NCBI RefSeq assembly: GCF_044987625.1
Contig: NZ_JBJDSB010000001.1
Span: forward strand, 124,001 to 188,000
Reading direction: 5' to 3'
DNA: 64,000 bases
DNA from: Desulfobaculum sp044987625
GTDB lineage: Bacteria; Desulfobacterota; Desulfovibrionia; Desulfovibrionales; Desulfovibrionaceae
The notes below the pieces were generated by a model that made no database searches, was not told the origin of the DNA, and saw only the letters and a list, made by a program, of their open reading frames with translations. The translations under genes and the position numbers were made by a program. Every line of letters starts with the position of its first letter. Position 1 is the first letter of the stretch. Shown piece after piece: positions 8,734 to 17,875 of the stretch.

Positions 8734-11700
8734 GAAATAACCTCACGCTGGCGTTTTCTTTGTCGCCGGGCTTTGCGTTGACTCGCTTCTCTGGATTGCG
8801 TGGAAACCCCGGAAGTGACCGGGACGGAACATGCGGCCGCCTTCACCAAAGACGAAATATGCATATGGAGATCCTTGAGGTTAGAGTATGTAAAGATACC
8901 CGCCATCCCGATGTCCACGCCAAGGGTCTGCCGTATCTTGTCCCGAAGCGGCGGGATGAGTACCGAACTGCCTCCCACGTCAAAAAAGTTGGCATCAGGG
9001 TCGGGCGATTGCACGCCCAGAATGTCCTGCCAAATCCGAACAAGCGCTGACCATGTGCCGCCGGATTCATTTTCGGGTGGCCGCGACACGAGGTGCGGCG
9101 CTATCGGAAGGCCACAACGACAAACGAGGGGATGTGGCAACAAGGGCAGCGTCTCGCCCTGCTCTGCGCTGATATGAATATACCGACGGGGGGAGGCAAA
9201 GCCCTGCATAGCTCCGGAAGCAATCGCCTCCGTCAGGGACCTGCCTGCAATGGCATTATCGCATCCACTTTGCAGCATGCGCAGAATGTTAAGAATTGCC
9301 TGCCGGGCCATGCCCGCGCTGTTGCAATGGGGAATGTGGAGGCACAGATGGGTATGGGGCGCGATCCTGTTCTGGCAGGCAAAATACTCGCAAAGGTTAT
9401 CGAAGAGTTCGCCAGCCATCCCCGTCCGATACGGAGTTGAGGTCCCTGACGCCCCATCCTCCTGGACGAGACAAAGAACGGGCGCTTCAGGCGCCGCGTG
9501 GTGGAATGGGCGGAACAGCGTCTCACCCCACTTTTCGCAAAGCTCATGTAAAGCAGTTCTCGCAGGAAAAGCTGGAAGATGGAGCAGTCCACCTGGCCTG
9601 CCCCCGTAACGCAAGCGGCCCTGTTCAAGGGCATGCTGAATTTCCCCGGCTGTCCAAACCGGTCCGGCATACTCGGCCGACCCAGACGCTTCACAAAAAA
9701 CAACACGCGCCGAAGTCTGCTGCTCCAACTCTTGAATCAACCGTCTGCCAGCTTCACCCTGCTCATTGGCGACAAGGCAAAAGCGATCCGCCGCAAAAGG
9801 TTGATCCCAGTCAGGAACACGCCTTCCTCCGGGCATAACCGGATGCACAAAGCGGTCAGCATCCTGCGTGAACAGCACATCAGAGATCGCGTGGTCTGGT
9901 TCAGCCGATGTGTCCTGTCCACCAAGGCCATAGCTTTGAGACAATTTTCGCACCACATCAGCATTGCAGACGTTCTCCCCAAGGCTCACTCGCTGGCTTA
10001 AAGACGCATCATGTGCATTGCGTTGAACAAACCGCTCAATGAGAGCCTCTGTCGCAACAGGCAAAAGAGACAAAACATGCCGGTCAGGATAACAATCTCG
10101 TGTGCAAGGAATTTGCGTCACTTCGACAACATGAGTGCAAGGAAGCCAGCTTGGCATACGAGTCCGCAGTTGCTCCGCAGCAGCGCAGGTCACGTTTGCG
10201 TCATGCCACAAAACGCACTCCCCTCGTTTGTCCAGCAGGGAGCCTTCACTTTCATGGGCGACAAAGGTGAATGCTATACGGGGCAACGCCTCTGGTTGGC
10301 GCGTGCAGAGTTCATCCGCCAAGGCGTTAAGCGCCACGGATTGCCCCTTTTGCCAAACATGGCCAGCGACTGCGCACGGCAAAGGCACGGACAATATTCC
10401 GGGAGCAAGCGGGACAACGTGGAACCATTTGCCCAACCTCGCACGTTCACCATAAGTACAACCGGACGGCAGAATGCCCTGCCCGATGGCAACGCGGCAA
10501 AAAAGCTCCGTTCCTAGCCAGGCTTCTTGGTTCAACAGCACTTTACCCCATCGCAATTGGCGCGGAATGCGCACAAAGACATTGCAACGATCGATAACTG
10601 CTTGATTTTGTGCCAAATACGCTGCGGGGGGCAAATCATCCATAATCCACAGCGAGCTCGCCCCTTTTTGCAACAGGATGAGAGCGTTTTCCCATCTTGC
10701 CGTTACGGGAAGGGCGTCCTCATGAATCGCAGTATCCCAATGCCCCCACGTTACAGGCATATTCTCCATCCAGGCAGCCAATGCCACGAGGCCCGCGCGG
10801 TCGGCGTCTTCATCCTCAAGAAAGCACACACGCCTTTTTTCGCCTTGCAGGCGTTGGCGGACTTCATGCAGTCCCGCGACAATGGCATCAGCGCCATACA
10901 CCTGCCACGCGCCCGGCGTCTCGCCATCGCACACCACAAGTGGTGCAATGTCGTCCGAGTCATGCAAGGCGCTCCGTTCCGCAACCGAGCCTTCCCCGCC
11001 ACCTGCCAAATCACTCCACAACACACTGACGGCCGGGATTTCCTCACTGGTCATGTCCAAGGCATCAGCGCCACTTTCGCTGACCACTACAATGCCGCGT
11101 GGTGCTCGCTCCACAACACGGGTAAGAGCAGAAACATCCTGCCCCTCATGTGCGAGCGCCAAAGGCAATCCACCAAGCACGCATGCCCGCTGTACGAGAT
11201 GCCGCGCTTCAGTATTCCCTCCCCTCCATATGCAGAGGAGTTCGGAAGCAGAAACCGCAGGAAACGCAACGCCAAACGCATGCCGTATCCGGGCGAGCAC
11301 CCGTTCTGTTTCATCCGTACGCAAGGCGTTCATGAGCTCTTGCTTGTGCTGATTCAACGCGGCATCGCTCTGCGCCTCCTGCGGTCGAAACGCACAACGA
11401 CCAAGGGGCAAGCTTCGGCTGGAGTCCATTTCTGAATGCGGTAATACGGCGCAGGCATCGGCGAAACGCTCCATCACAAGCTGAACACGTTCTCGCTCAA
11501 AAAGATCTTCCCTGTATTCGACGTGCAGCCATGCCCCATCTTCGGCAAAGTCCCATACGATGAACGACAATTCATGCTCTGTAATGGGATGTAACGGCAG
11601 GCGCACCCGCATCTTTTCAGCATTCCGACCTGAAAAAGCGTTCTGCAAAAGGAGCATAACTTGCCCAACAGGATGCCATGAACTGGCACGCGGCACAGCG

Positions 11701-12920
11701 AGGGCATCAACCATTGCACCAAAAGGAATATCCTGATTGTCCAGCGCCTCCAAAATGGTGGTATGGCTTTGCCACAATGCGTCACCAACGAAGGCGTCCA
11801 CGTCCAAAGGACTGTACAGCGGCAGGACATTGATGAAACACCCCACCATCCTTTCCGTACCCGCCAACTGCTGTCTATTGGCAGAGACTGTGAGGATTGG
11901 AGTCTCCCGCTCCCCGGCCGTCCGATACAGCGCAATGCGCAACGCCGTATGCAACGCCGCGAACAAACTGCACCCGTGCCGCGCCGCCCATTGACGAAGA
12001 TTCGTCAGCACATCGTCTTGAATCGGCACTTGCAGGAGCCCGCAACGTACGCCGCCGCGCTCTGCTCCGCGGGCAACCCGTGTTGGAAATGCATGAGGTC
12101 GCGACCAAGGCGGCAATGTCGCCCGCCAATACGCAGTCTGCTTTTCTTGAATGGCAGGGACCATAACATCAGCGGCCCACGCGGCGTAGTCCGTATACTG
12201 AAGCCCCTGCCCCAGACCTGTGCCATCGGCTTCGTCTTCTTCTGTCATCAAAAAGCGCTGCCAATCCTCTAAGAGAATCCCAACGGACCACCCGTCCATA
12301 ACCAAATGATCCACGCACAAGACAAAAGCGGCCTTTTGTCCCTCTGTAGACACAAAAGCCGCGCGAATAAGGGGCCCGGACGTCATGGAAAAGGGTTCTG
12401 CCTTGTATGCGTCCAAAAGATCGACAAGCGTGTGCTCAAAATCCTCCTGCGCCACGCGGAGGCAATCCGGCCGTATATCGCTACGCACGCTGCGAACTTG
12501 CTCCGGCCTCCCGGCCGAATCCATACGAATGGCAAGACGCAATGCGCCATGGTGTTCAAGCAGTTTCTGAAACGAGGCGAGAACCTGCCGTTCCGTTGGA
12601 ACAAATGTTAGATCAAGAACCCCCGTCTGATTAAGCACATTGGTATTGTCGCGTTCACCACAATGCAGGTTGTACAACCCCAACTGATATGGGGATAAGG
12701 GAGCGGTTTGCGCATTGGAGGTGACTGGTGCCGGAAGATGGTGCTTGTGTGCGGCATCCGTTCTTTCAAGATGCCGCACTAACGCCCGCGAATTACGCCG
12801 CAAGTCCATACGCAACTCTGGAGTCAAAGTACGAGCCGGGCTAACGCAGAGTCGACCATTTCGCCCCTCAACTTTCAGGTTGCGGGCGGCGCAGCGCCGC
12901 AGAATATCCTCTACTTTCAT
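8730..12920 (-). CDS. NRPS protein TubC-C-A(inactive)-remnant-PCP
   Basis: 1396 residues. Residues 1-55 resemble the TubC N-terminal docking domain. A condensation domain follows (about 73-500), with the second His and the Asp of HHxxxDG present (H205, D209) but the first His replaced by D204. The next ~450 residues keep the shape of an A domain without its chemistry: the A3 P-loop is reduced to 'CDGETPGAWQ' (664-673), and core A10 reads 'IPCTRDCYPDR' without the catalytic Lys. Residues of about 1040-1260 weakly resemble the structural part of a KR domain and lack a dinucleotide motif. The PCP has S1319 in 'VGGSS'. The tail is Arg/Lys-rich, as in linkers that precede a KS. The module condenses but cannot load its own substrate. 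Confidence 0.85.
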   Translation of the reverse strand: MKVEDILRRCAARNLKVEGRNGRLCVSPARTLTPELRMDLRRNSRALVRHLERTDAAHKHHLPAPVTSNAQTAPLSPYQLGLYNLHCGERDNTNVLNQTGVLDLTFVPTERQVLASFQKLLEHHGALRLAIRMDSAGRPEQVRSVRSDIRPDCLRVAQEDFEHTLVDLLDAYKAEPFSMTSGPLIRAAFVSTEGQKAAFVLCVDHLVMDGWSVGILLEDWQRFLMTEEDEADGTGLGQGLQYTDYAAWAADVMVPAIQEKQTAYWRATLPPWSRPHAFPTRVARGAERGGVRCGLLQVPIQDDVLTNLRQWAARHGCSLFAALHTALRIALYRTAGERETPILTVSANRQQLAGTERMVGCFINVLPLYSPLDVDAFVGDALWQSHTTILEALDNQDIPFGAMVDALAVPRASSWHPVGQVMLLLQNAFSGRNAEKMRVRLPLHPITEHELSFIVWDFAEDGAWLHVEYREDLFERERVQLVMERFADACAVLPHSEMDSSRSLPLGRCAFRPQEAQSDAALNQHKQELMNALRTDETERVLARIRHAFGVAFPAVSASELLCIWRGGNTEARHLVQRACVLGGLPLALAHEGQDVSALTRVVERAPRGIVVVSESGADALDMTSEEIPAVSVLWSDLAGGGEGSVAERSALHDSDDIAPLVVCDGETPGAWQVYGADAIVAGLHEVRQRLQGEKRRVCFLEDEDADRAGLVALAAWMENMPVTWGHWDTAIHEDALPVTARWENALILLQKGASSLWIMDDLPPAAYLAQNQAVIDRCNVFVRIPRQLRWGKVLLNQEAWLGTELFCRVAIGQGILPSGCTYGERARLGKWFHVVPLAPGILSVPLPCAVAGHVWQKGQSVALNALADELCTRQPEALPRIAFTFVAHESEGSLLDKRGECVLWHDANVTCAAAEQLRTRMPSWLPCTHVVEVTQIPCTRDCYPDRHVLSLLPVATEALIERFVQRNAHDASLSQRVSLGENVCNADVVRKLSQSYGLGGQDTSAEPDHAISDVLFTQDADRFVHPVMPGGRRVPDWDQPFAADRFCLVANEQGEAGRRLIQELEQQTSARVVFCEASGSAEYAGPVWTAGEIQHALEQGRLRYGGRPGGLLHLPAFPARTALHELCEKWGETLFRPFHHAAPEAPVLCLVQEDGASGTSTPYRTGMAGELFDNLCEYFACQNRIAPHTHLCLHIPHCNSAGMARQAILNILRMLQSGCDNAIAGRSLTEAIASGAMQGFASPRRYIHISAEQGETLPLLPHPLVCRCGLPIAPHLVSRPPENESGGTWSALVRIWQDILGVQSPDPDANFFDVGGSSVLIPPLRDKIRQTLGVDIGMAGIFTYSNLKDLHMHISSLVKAAACSVPVTSGVSTQSREASQRKARRQRKRQREVIS

Positions 12921-14824
12921 CGTTCATTCCCGGAAGCTTTTGCATGCGCGGCAGAACGATTTACTCGCCTGCGAAATGAAAACTTTACAGGAGCGGCCTC
13001 GCGGGGCGCTTCAAGGCCGTCTCCATCGGCAGCGCGAGCCGCATCAACATAAGCTTGGACCTTTGCGGCGGTATGCTCTTCAAGCAGAAGGCTGAATGGC
13101 ACTGGCACCTTCGTCGCCTGTCGAATTTCGCCAATCAGGCGAGCGGCTTTGATTGATGTGCCGCCCATCTCGAAAAACGAATCCTGAAAGCCAAAGTCGC
13201 CATAGCCAAGGACATCGCGAAACATCCCGAGAATGCTTCCGTCGCTTAATCCCGTTTGTGCGGTGACCTCAGGAAGACGCGCGCGGTCGACCTTTCCATG
13301 CGCATTGAGGGGCAGAGTCTCCACAAGCATATAGTGGCGCGGGGCCATATACTCCGGCAGATGGGCAAGCATATGGTCCTTTAAGGTCGCCATAAACTGC
13401 GCCCGAAGAGTTGCGTCCTCCAGCACGGCGACCGAACTGGGAATGATGTACGCAGCAAGCTCCTTCTCTGCCCCTTGGGTCAAGGCAATAAACGCCATCT
13501 TCACATCCGGCGCTCCCATCACTGTGGAGCAGATTTCTCCAAGCTCCACCCGGCGACCCGAGACCTTCACCTGATTGTCCTTTCTCCCGAGAACCGTCAG
13601 TCGCCCGTGAGCATCTACGCTGCCATAGTCACCGGTACGGTACACACGTCCAGACACACCCGGCACATTCACGAAAGCACGGGCTGTCCGCTCCTCATCG
13701 CCAAGGTACCCCAGCCCCACACACGGTCCGCCGATGAGCACTTCGCCGACCTCGGTGCAAGGGAGCACAGTCATATCATCATCTGCGATCATTATTTCCG
13801 CGCCACAAATGGGCAGGCCCGCAGGCACAACGGCAGGCTCAAGACTTTGGGGCGTAATGCGCTCCCGCGTAACGTATATGGTGCACTCCGCAGGCCCGTA
13901 GCAGTTGAGAATCGTTGTTTCCGGACAAGCGGCGCAGACCCTCATGATGGCCTCCCGGTTGGGCATTTCGCCGCAGATGCAGACATCACGCATCGCCTTA
14001 AGTACGGATGCATCCTGAGTAGAAAGAATATTGAAGACACCCGTGGAAAGTATGGCCCAACGGATGCCAAAACGGGCAATATGGGTCTTCAGCCGTTCCG
14101 CATCCAAGGTGATATTGGTTTCCGTCACCACAATCGTGCCCGCGTGCAAAAGTGCTCCCCATACCTCCATCATGGAAAGATCAAATGTAACGGCGATGAC
14201 ATGGGCCATCCGGTCATGCCTGCGCACTCCAAACTCCGCAGGGTCCCGCAACACCGCGTAGGCGTTTTCGTGCGTCAGTGCGACGCTCTTGGGCTCTCCC
14301 GTCGACCCGGACGTATGAATGACATATAAAGGCAATGCCCCCTCATCCGCCCGCACACATCGAGCCTCAATCTCCGGCGCCTCCTCTGCAACGCCACACA
14401 ATGCCGCAACATCCAGCACATCCACCGGCCATTCGTCCGGTATAACGTCCGCCCATTCAGCGCACGTAAGCACCACTTTTATCTGACAACGACGCACAAT
14501 GTTCCGAATCCTCGCCTGCGGCCAATCCTGTGCAATTGGAGCATATGCGATGCCCGCCTTAGCTGCGCCAAGCCAGCACGCGATATTCTCTATGGAGCGA
14601 GGCAACGCAACCCCAACCACCTGTACTGTAGCGTTAGCTGTATTGCGGTACGTTTGCTGCAAATGCAGCGCAATACGGTTCGAAACGGCATCAAGCTCGG
14701 CATACGTTATGCTTCGCTCGCCCTCCACAACAGCCTCCTGCTTCGGAAAGCGTCGTGCATTCTCCAGAAAGGCAGAAACAAGTTTCGACAATGCAATCTC
14801 AAGCAAAGCGGTCTTATTGCACAT
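12917..14824 (-). CDS. Free-standing A-PCP NRPS loading protein (left arm)
   Basis: 635 residues: an adenylation domain with A3 'TSGSTGEPKS' (171-180), 'YRTGD' and 'NAHGKVDR', then a PCP with 'EMGGTS'. D235 is kept in 'TFDLSMME', so an alpha-amino acid is likely. By-eye code D-L-M-I-C-C-C-I-Y-K matches nothing I recognise. It resembles the A-PCP protein that opens the right operon. Its C-terminal tail contains 'VKFSFRRR', a possible beta-strand ligand for the TubC docking domain of the next protein. The stop overlaps the next start (ATGA). Start choice: the ATG at 14824 has GGGTGA 5 nt upstream and overlaps the PPTase stop by 11 bp; ATG 14839 is an alternative. Confidence 0.9.
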   Translation of the reverse strand: MCNKTALLEIALSKLVSAFLENARRFPKQEAVVEGERSITYAELDAVSNRIALHLQQTYRNTANATVQVVGVALPRSIENIACWLGAAKAGIAYAPIAQDWPQARIRNIVRRCQIKVVLTCAEWADVIPDEWPVDVLDVAALCGVAEEAPEIEARCVRADEGALPLYVIHTSGSTGEPKSVALTHENAYAVLRDPAEFGVRRHDRMAHVIAVTFDLSMMEVWGALLHAGTIVVTETNITLDAERLKTHIARFGIRWAILSTGVFNILSTQDASVLKAMRDVCICGEMPNREAIMRVCAACPETTILNCYGPAECTIYVTRERITPQSLEPAVVPAGLPICGAEIMIADDDMTVLPCTEVGEVLIGGPCVGLGYLGDEERTARAFVNVPGVSGRVYRTGDYGSVDAHGRLTVLGRKDNQVKVSGRRVELGEICSTVMGAPDVKMAFIALTQGAEKELAAYIIPSSVAVLEDATLRAQFMATLKDHMLAHLPEYMAPRHYMLVETLPLNAHGKVDRARLPEVTAQTGLSDGSILGMFRDVLGYGDFGFQDSFFEMGGTSIKAARLIGEIRQATKVPVPFSLLLEEHTAAKVQAYVDAARAADGDGLEAPREAAPVKFSFRRRVNRSAAHAKASGNER

Positions 14825-15599
14825 ACTGTTCACCCACATGCCTGACACGTCCCGTGCCCGCATCAAATTGACGTATTCGGCAACAAAGGGGCGTTGCCGT
14901 GGGACCGGCCCATGCAACACATAGCGTCCCCTCCTCCAGACAGTCCGCCAAATGAATAAAACGCGCCTGAGCGGGCAACCCGCGAATGTGGAGGCTCCCG
15001 GTCCGCAAGTTCATCTCCATAGAAGTAAAACCAATAGACAACCCCCGCCCGATGGCTTTGGAAACGGCCTCCTTCGCCGTCCACACGTGGAGGAATTCTT
15101 CTGCCGAAGCGTCTCTTTGATTTAGAGAATCAATTTCATTCTCATGACAAACGTCAGAGAGGAGCGACTGCCAGTTGCCAACATGTTGAGGATGCTCCAC
15201 GTCCACGCCACAACGGCCGTTACGACAAAGAACGATGACGGCCCAAGGCCAAGAATGAGAAATATTAAAATCGCAAAAGGCATCGGCTGCAAGATACGGC
15301 CTGCCATAGGCACTTCTGGCAAAACGCCACTGACGCGGTGCACGACGCCCGCCCGCCACGCTCAGGACCTCACGCAACGCGGCATGGGCCACAACATACA
15401 ACACGCCATCCTCAAGACGATAAAACCGTCGCGCTTTCTCTTGCTCGTCCGCAGAAAGAACAGAAAATGCCCGTGGCAAAGCGCTTACGCAATCTCCGCA
15501 TTGCAGCACAGCATCCAACCGGCATCCGTGTGCTATGTAACGCGCCATTTCCGGCACGATGTCCGCCCGGACAATGTACACATCGATATTTTCATTCAT
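14814..15599 (-). CDS. 4'-phosphopantetheinyl transferase, Sfp type
   Basis: 261 residues. Family motifs are clear: 'GVDVE' (131-135, Mg-binding Asp133 and Glu135) and 'WTAKEAVSKAIGRG' (from 173, Glu177). The enzyme transfers phosphopantetheine from CoA to the carrier-domain serines, turning the synthetases of this locus into active holo forms. It is the first gene of the left operon and overlaps the A-PCP gene, so it is made before the megasynthetases. I chose the ATG at 15599 with GAGG upstream; the frame stays open to a TTG at 15773, and the extra residues show no family similarity. Confidence 0.9.
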   Translation of the reverse strand: MNENIDVYIVRADIVPEMARYIAHGCRLDAVLQCGDCVSALPRAFSVLSADEQEKARRFYRLEDGVLYVVAHAALREVLSVAGGRRAPRQWRFARSAYGRPYLAADAFCDFNISHSWPWAVIVLCRNGRCGVDVEHPQHVGNWQSLLSDVCHENEIDSLNQRDASAEEFLHVWTAKEAVSKAIGRGLSIGFTSMEMNLRTGSLHIRGLPAQARFIHLADCLEEGTLCVAWAGPTATPLCCRIRQFDAGTGRVRHVGEQYVQ

Positions 15600-15962
15600 C
15601 CCTGAAGCCTCATACCAAGGCGGAGCACACGTCCGCCGGATAAAGTGACAGAACTTTCCTGCGAAACCCTCACACCGGAGCACCTCATCCCAAATGGCAC
15701 TGTCGTTCGACGCTGAGTACGATAGCGCAACGAGGCGATACAGGGTGCCCTTTTTTGTGTTTTTTATGACCAAAAGTTCACTCCCAGCTTACACACATTG
15801 CAAAGAGGCTCTCCCCTGGAGCCAATACATTACTCGACCTGTATTTATGGACAAAAAAACACGTAAAAGGGGCATGACCTGGATTTAAACGTGTGTATTG
15901 TCTTCCAATCTCCATATTCAGCTTTACGCAAATCAGACATCTTGACTCGCAAGAGAGGAAAC
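15600..15962. promoter_or_regulatory. Divergent control region of the two biosynthetic operons
   Basis: This is the only gap from which both operons can be transcribed. I see no convincing Fur box and no clear -35/-10 pair. An inverted repeat 'ACACGT' (15859-15864) / 'ACGTGT' (15889-15894) and a repeated 'ATGACC' (15766 and 15874) are the only marks; either could be an AraC-type operator half-site. The control role follows from gene layout, the specific sites are weak. Confidence 0.45.
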
Positions 15963-17864
15963 ATGGCGACTCATCTCCTAAGACGCTTTACAGACGTCGT
16001 GCGCTTAAGCCCCAATACGCCAGCGGTTGTCGAGCCAGAATTCTCCATCTCATATGCAATGCTCGACGAACTCTCCGACAATGCCGCCGCATTCTTAACG
16101 CAATCTGCACGCACCGAAGAGCTGCAAAACAGCGCGAAGCGCATGCCGCATTCATTGTCCGTGCTCGGGTTTTATCACAGTCGTTCGGCCCGGCATGTCA
16201 TCGCGGCAGTGGGAGCGGCCAAAGCAGGCATCCCCTACATGCCCATGGGACTCAACTGGCCACCACACCGCCTCAAGGCTGTCATGGAGAACTGCCATGC
16301 ATGTCTGCTAGTTTGCGACAACAAAACGGAGACATCCGAATGGAGAGGGGATACCCCCTGCATCACTACCGAAGATCTCATCCATGCCGAGAGCGGTCCC
16401 TCGACCTGGGATGCGTCAAAGATGGCCGACGTGTTCAAAGCCCGATATGAAAGCACTCCTCCGCCACTTTATGTCATCCACACCTCAGGCTCCACCGGTG
16501 CCCCCAAAGGTGTAGCCCTGCCGCATGACGGTATTTGTGCCAACTTCGTCGGATCAAGGGGCATGCCCGGATTCGAGCCCGGAAAACGTGTCCTCTACGG
16601 CGGCGCGCTCACGTTCGACCTCTCCATCATTGAACTGTGGATCAGCCTCCTCAATGGCTGCACTCTTGTCCTCACCCAGGAAGAAACCCTGCTCGACGCA
16701 CAAATGCTGAAGGCCCATCTCGAAAAATGGAGCATCACCACGGCGGCTATGCCCGTCAGCGTCATGAGCGCCCTGGCGGCGCAAGATGCGCATGTATTTA
16801 GCCCACTTGAGATTCTCATCTTCGGCGGGGAACTGCCTAACAAAGACGTTATCAGGTCAATCTTGCACGCCTGTCCCAACCTCGTCATGAATAACTCCTA
16901 CGGCACAGCTGAAACCTGCGCCGTCGCTGCCGCAGAAAATTTGACGCTCCCCCTGCCAGAGGGACCGCTTCCTGTTGGCAAGCCTTATGGCGATGCCGAA
17001 CTCTATGTCGTTGATGAGGACCTCACCCACTTGCCCGCGGGACAAATAGGCGAACTGCTTATCGGCGGACCGGGTGTCGGCCTTGGATATATCAACGATC
17101 CTGAGCGAAACGCCCGCGTATTCGTCACGGACCCGCAAACAGGACGATACTGCTATCGCACGGGCGACATGGCCTACATGCGGCCTGACGGTCGACTCGT
17201 TCTGGTGGGGCGCAGTGACGCGCAATTTAAAATTGGCGGGAAACGAGTCGACCCAGAAGAAATCAGCGCAGCCATCCTGTGCAAGCCGGGCATATCCAGA
17301 GTGCATATTTCCTTTATCCGAGGGGAATTCCCCGCCATTGTGGCCTATGTCGTACCCCGGCACTGGAATCCAAGCCACCAGCAGGACAATGCCTTTTCAG
17401 AAAATCTGCGCACGGCTCTTCGCAAGGAGCTCCCGGCCTACCTTATCCCCAAGCATATTATTCTTCTGGAAACCATCCCGCTCACAGCTCACGGTAAAGT
17501 CGACGAAAAAAACCTGCCTGCGCCACCCGCTATGGACTCTTCCTCTGTGGATAACGACATCTGCGCGGCCTTCCAAACGGCGCTCCGTGAGCGCAACTTC
17601 TCCGAAGATGACACGTTTTTTGAACACGGCGGCACTTCGCTGGTGGCAGCGCAACTTATCGCTCACTTCCGCTCCACCCATCATGTAGCAGTTCCCTTCA
17701 GCCTCTTCTCCCGCCCCCGCACGGCGCACGTCGTCCGTCTCTTTATTGAAAACACATTAATGACAAGCCAAACGCACCCCATCGCGGATGGGGCCACACC
17801 ATGCCCCTCGGCGCAGGACGACACAGGCCGCACCCCCGAGAACGAGTTGACCTTTACGATTTAG
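15963..17864 (+). CDS. Free-standing A-PCP NRPS loading protein (right arm)
   Basis: 633 residues: A domain with 'TSGSTGAPKG', 'YRTGD' and 'TAHGKVD', then a PCP with 'HGGTS'. D235 is kept in 'TFDLSIIE'; by-eye code D-L-I-A-I-G-S-A-V-K predicts a small or aliphatic amino acid at best. Its architecture and the 'YVIHTSGSTG' core match the A-PCP protein of the left operon, so the two are probably paralogues. The C terminus ends in 'ENELTFTI', an alternating hydrophobic strand that could bind the TubC domain of the following synthetase. The ATG at 15963 follows 'AGAGGAAAC'; an in-frame ATG at 15891 lacks a ribosome site. Confidence 0.9.
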   Translation: MATHLLRRFTDVVRLSPNTPAVVEPEFSISYAMLDELSDNAAAFLTQSARTEELQNSAKRMPHSLSVLGFYHSRSARHVIAAVGAAKAGIPYMPMGLNWPPHRLKAVMENCHACLLVCDNKTETSEWRGDTPCITTEDLIHAESGPSTWDASKMADVFKARYESTPPPLYVIHTSGSTGAPKGVALPHDGICANFVGSRGMPGFEPGKRVLYGGALTFDLSIIELWISLLNGCTLVLTQEETLLDAQMLKAHLEKWSITTAAMPVSVMSALAAQDAHVFSPLEILIFGGELPNKDVIRSILHACPNLVMNNSYGTAETCAVAAAENLTLPLPEGPLPVGKPYGDAELYVVDEDLTHLPAGQIGELLIGGPGVGLGYINDPERNARVFVTDPQTGRYCYRTGDMAYMRPDGRLVLVGRSDAQFKIGGKRVDPEEISAAILCKPGISRVHISFIRGEFPAIVAYVVPRHWNPSHQQDNAFSENLRTALRKELPAYLIPKHIILLETIPLTAHGKVDEKNLPAPPAMDSSSVDNDICAAFQTALRERNFSEDDTFFEHGGTSLVAAQLIAHFRSTHHVAVPFSLFSRPRTAHVVRLFIENTLMTSQTHPIADGATPCPSAQDDTGRTPENELTFTI

Positions 17865-17875
17865 AGGAAGATGCA

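Noticed and set aside
15600..15773. 58-residue N-terminal extension of the PPTase from a TTG
   Set aside because: The extension has no PPTase similarity and would consume the promoter region; ATG 15599 has a ribosome site.
15600..15960. Fur box in the divergent promoter of a siderophore-like locus
   Set aside because: No GATAATGATAATCATTATC-like repeat is recognisable; iron control is therefore not claimed.
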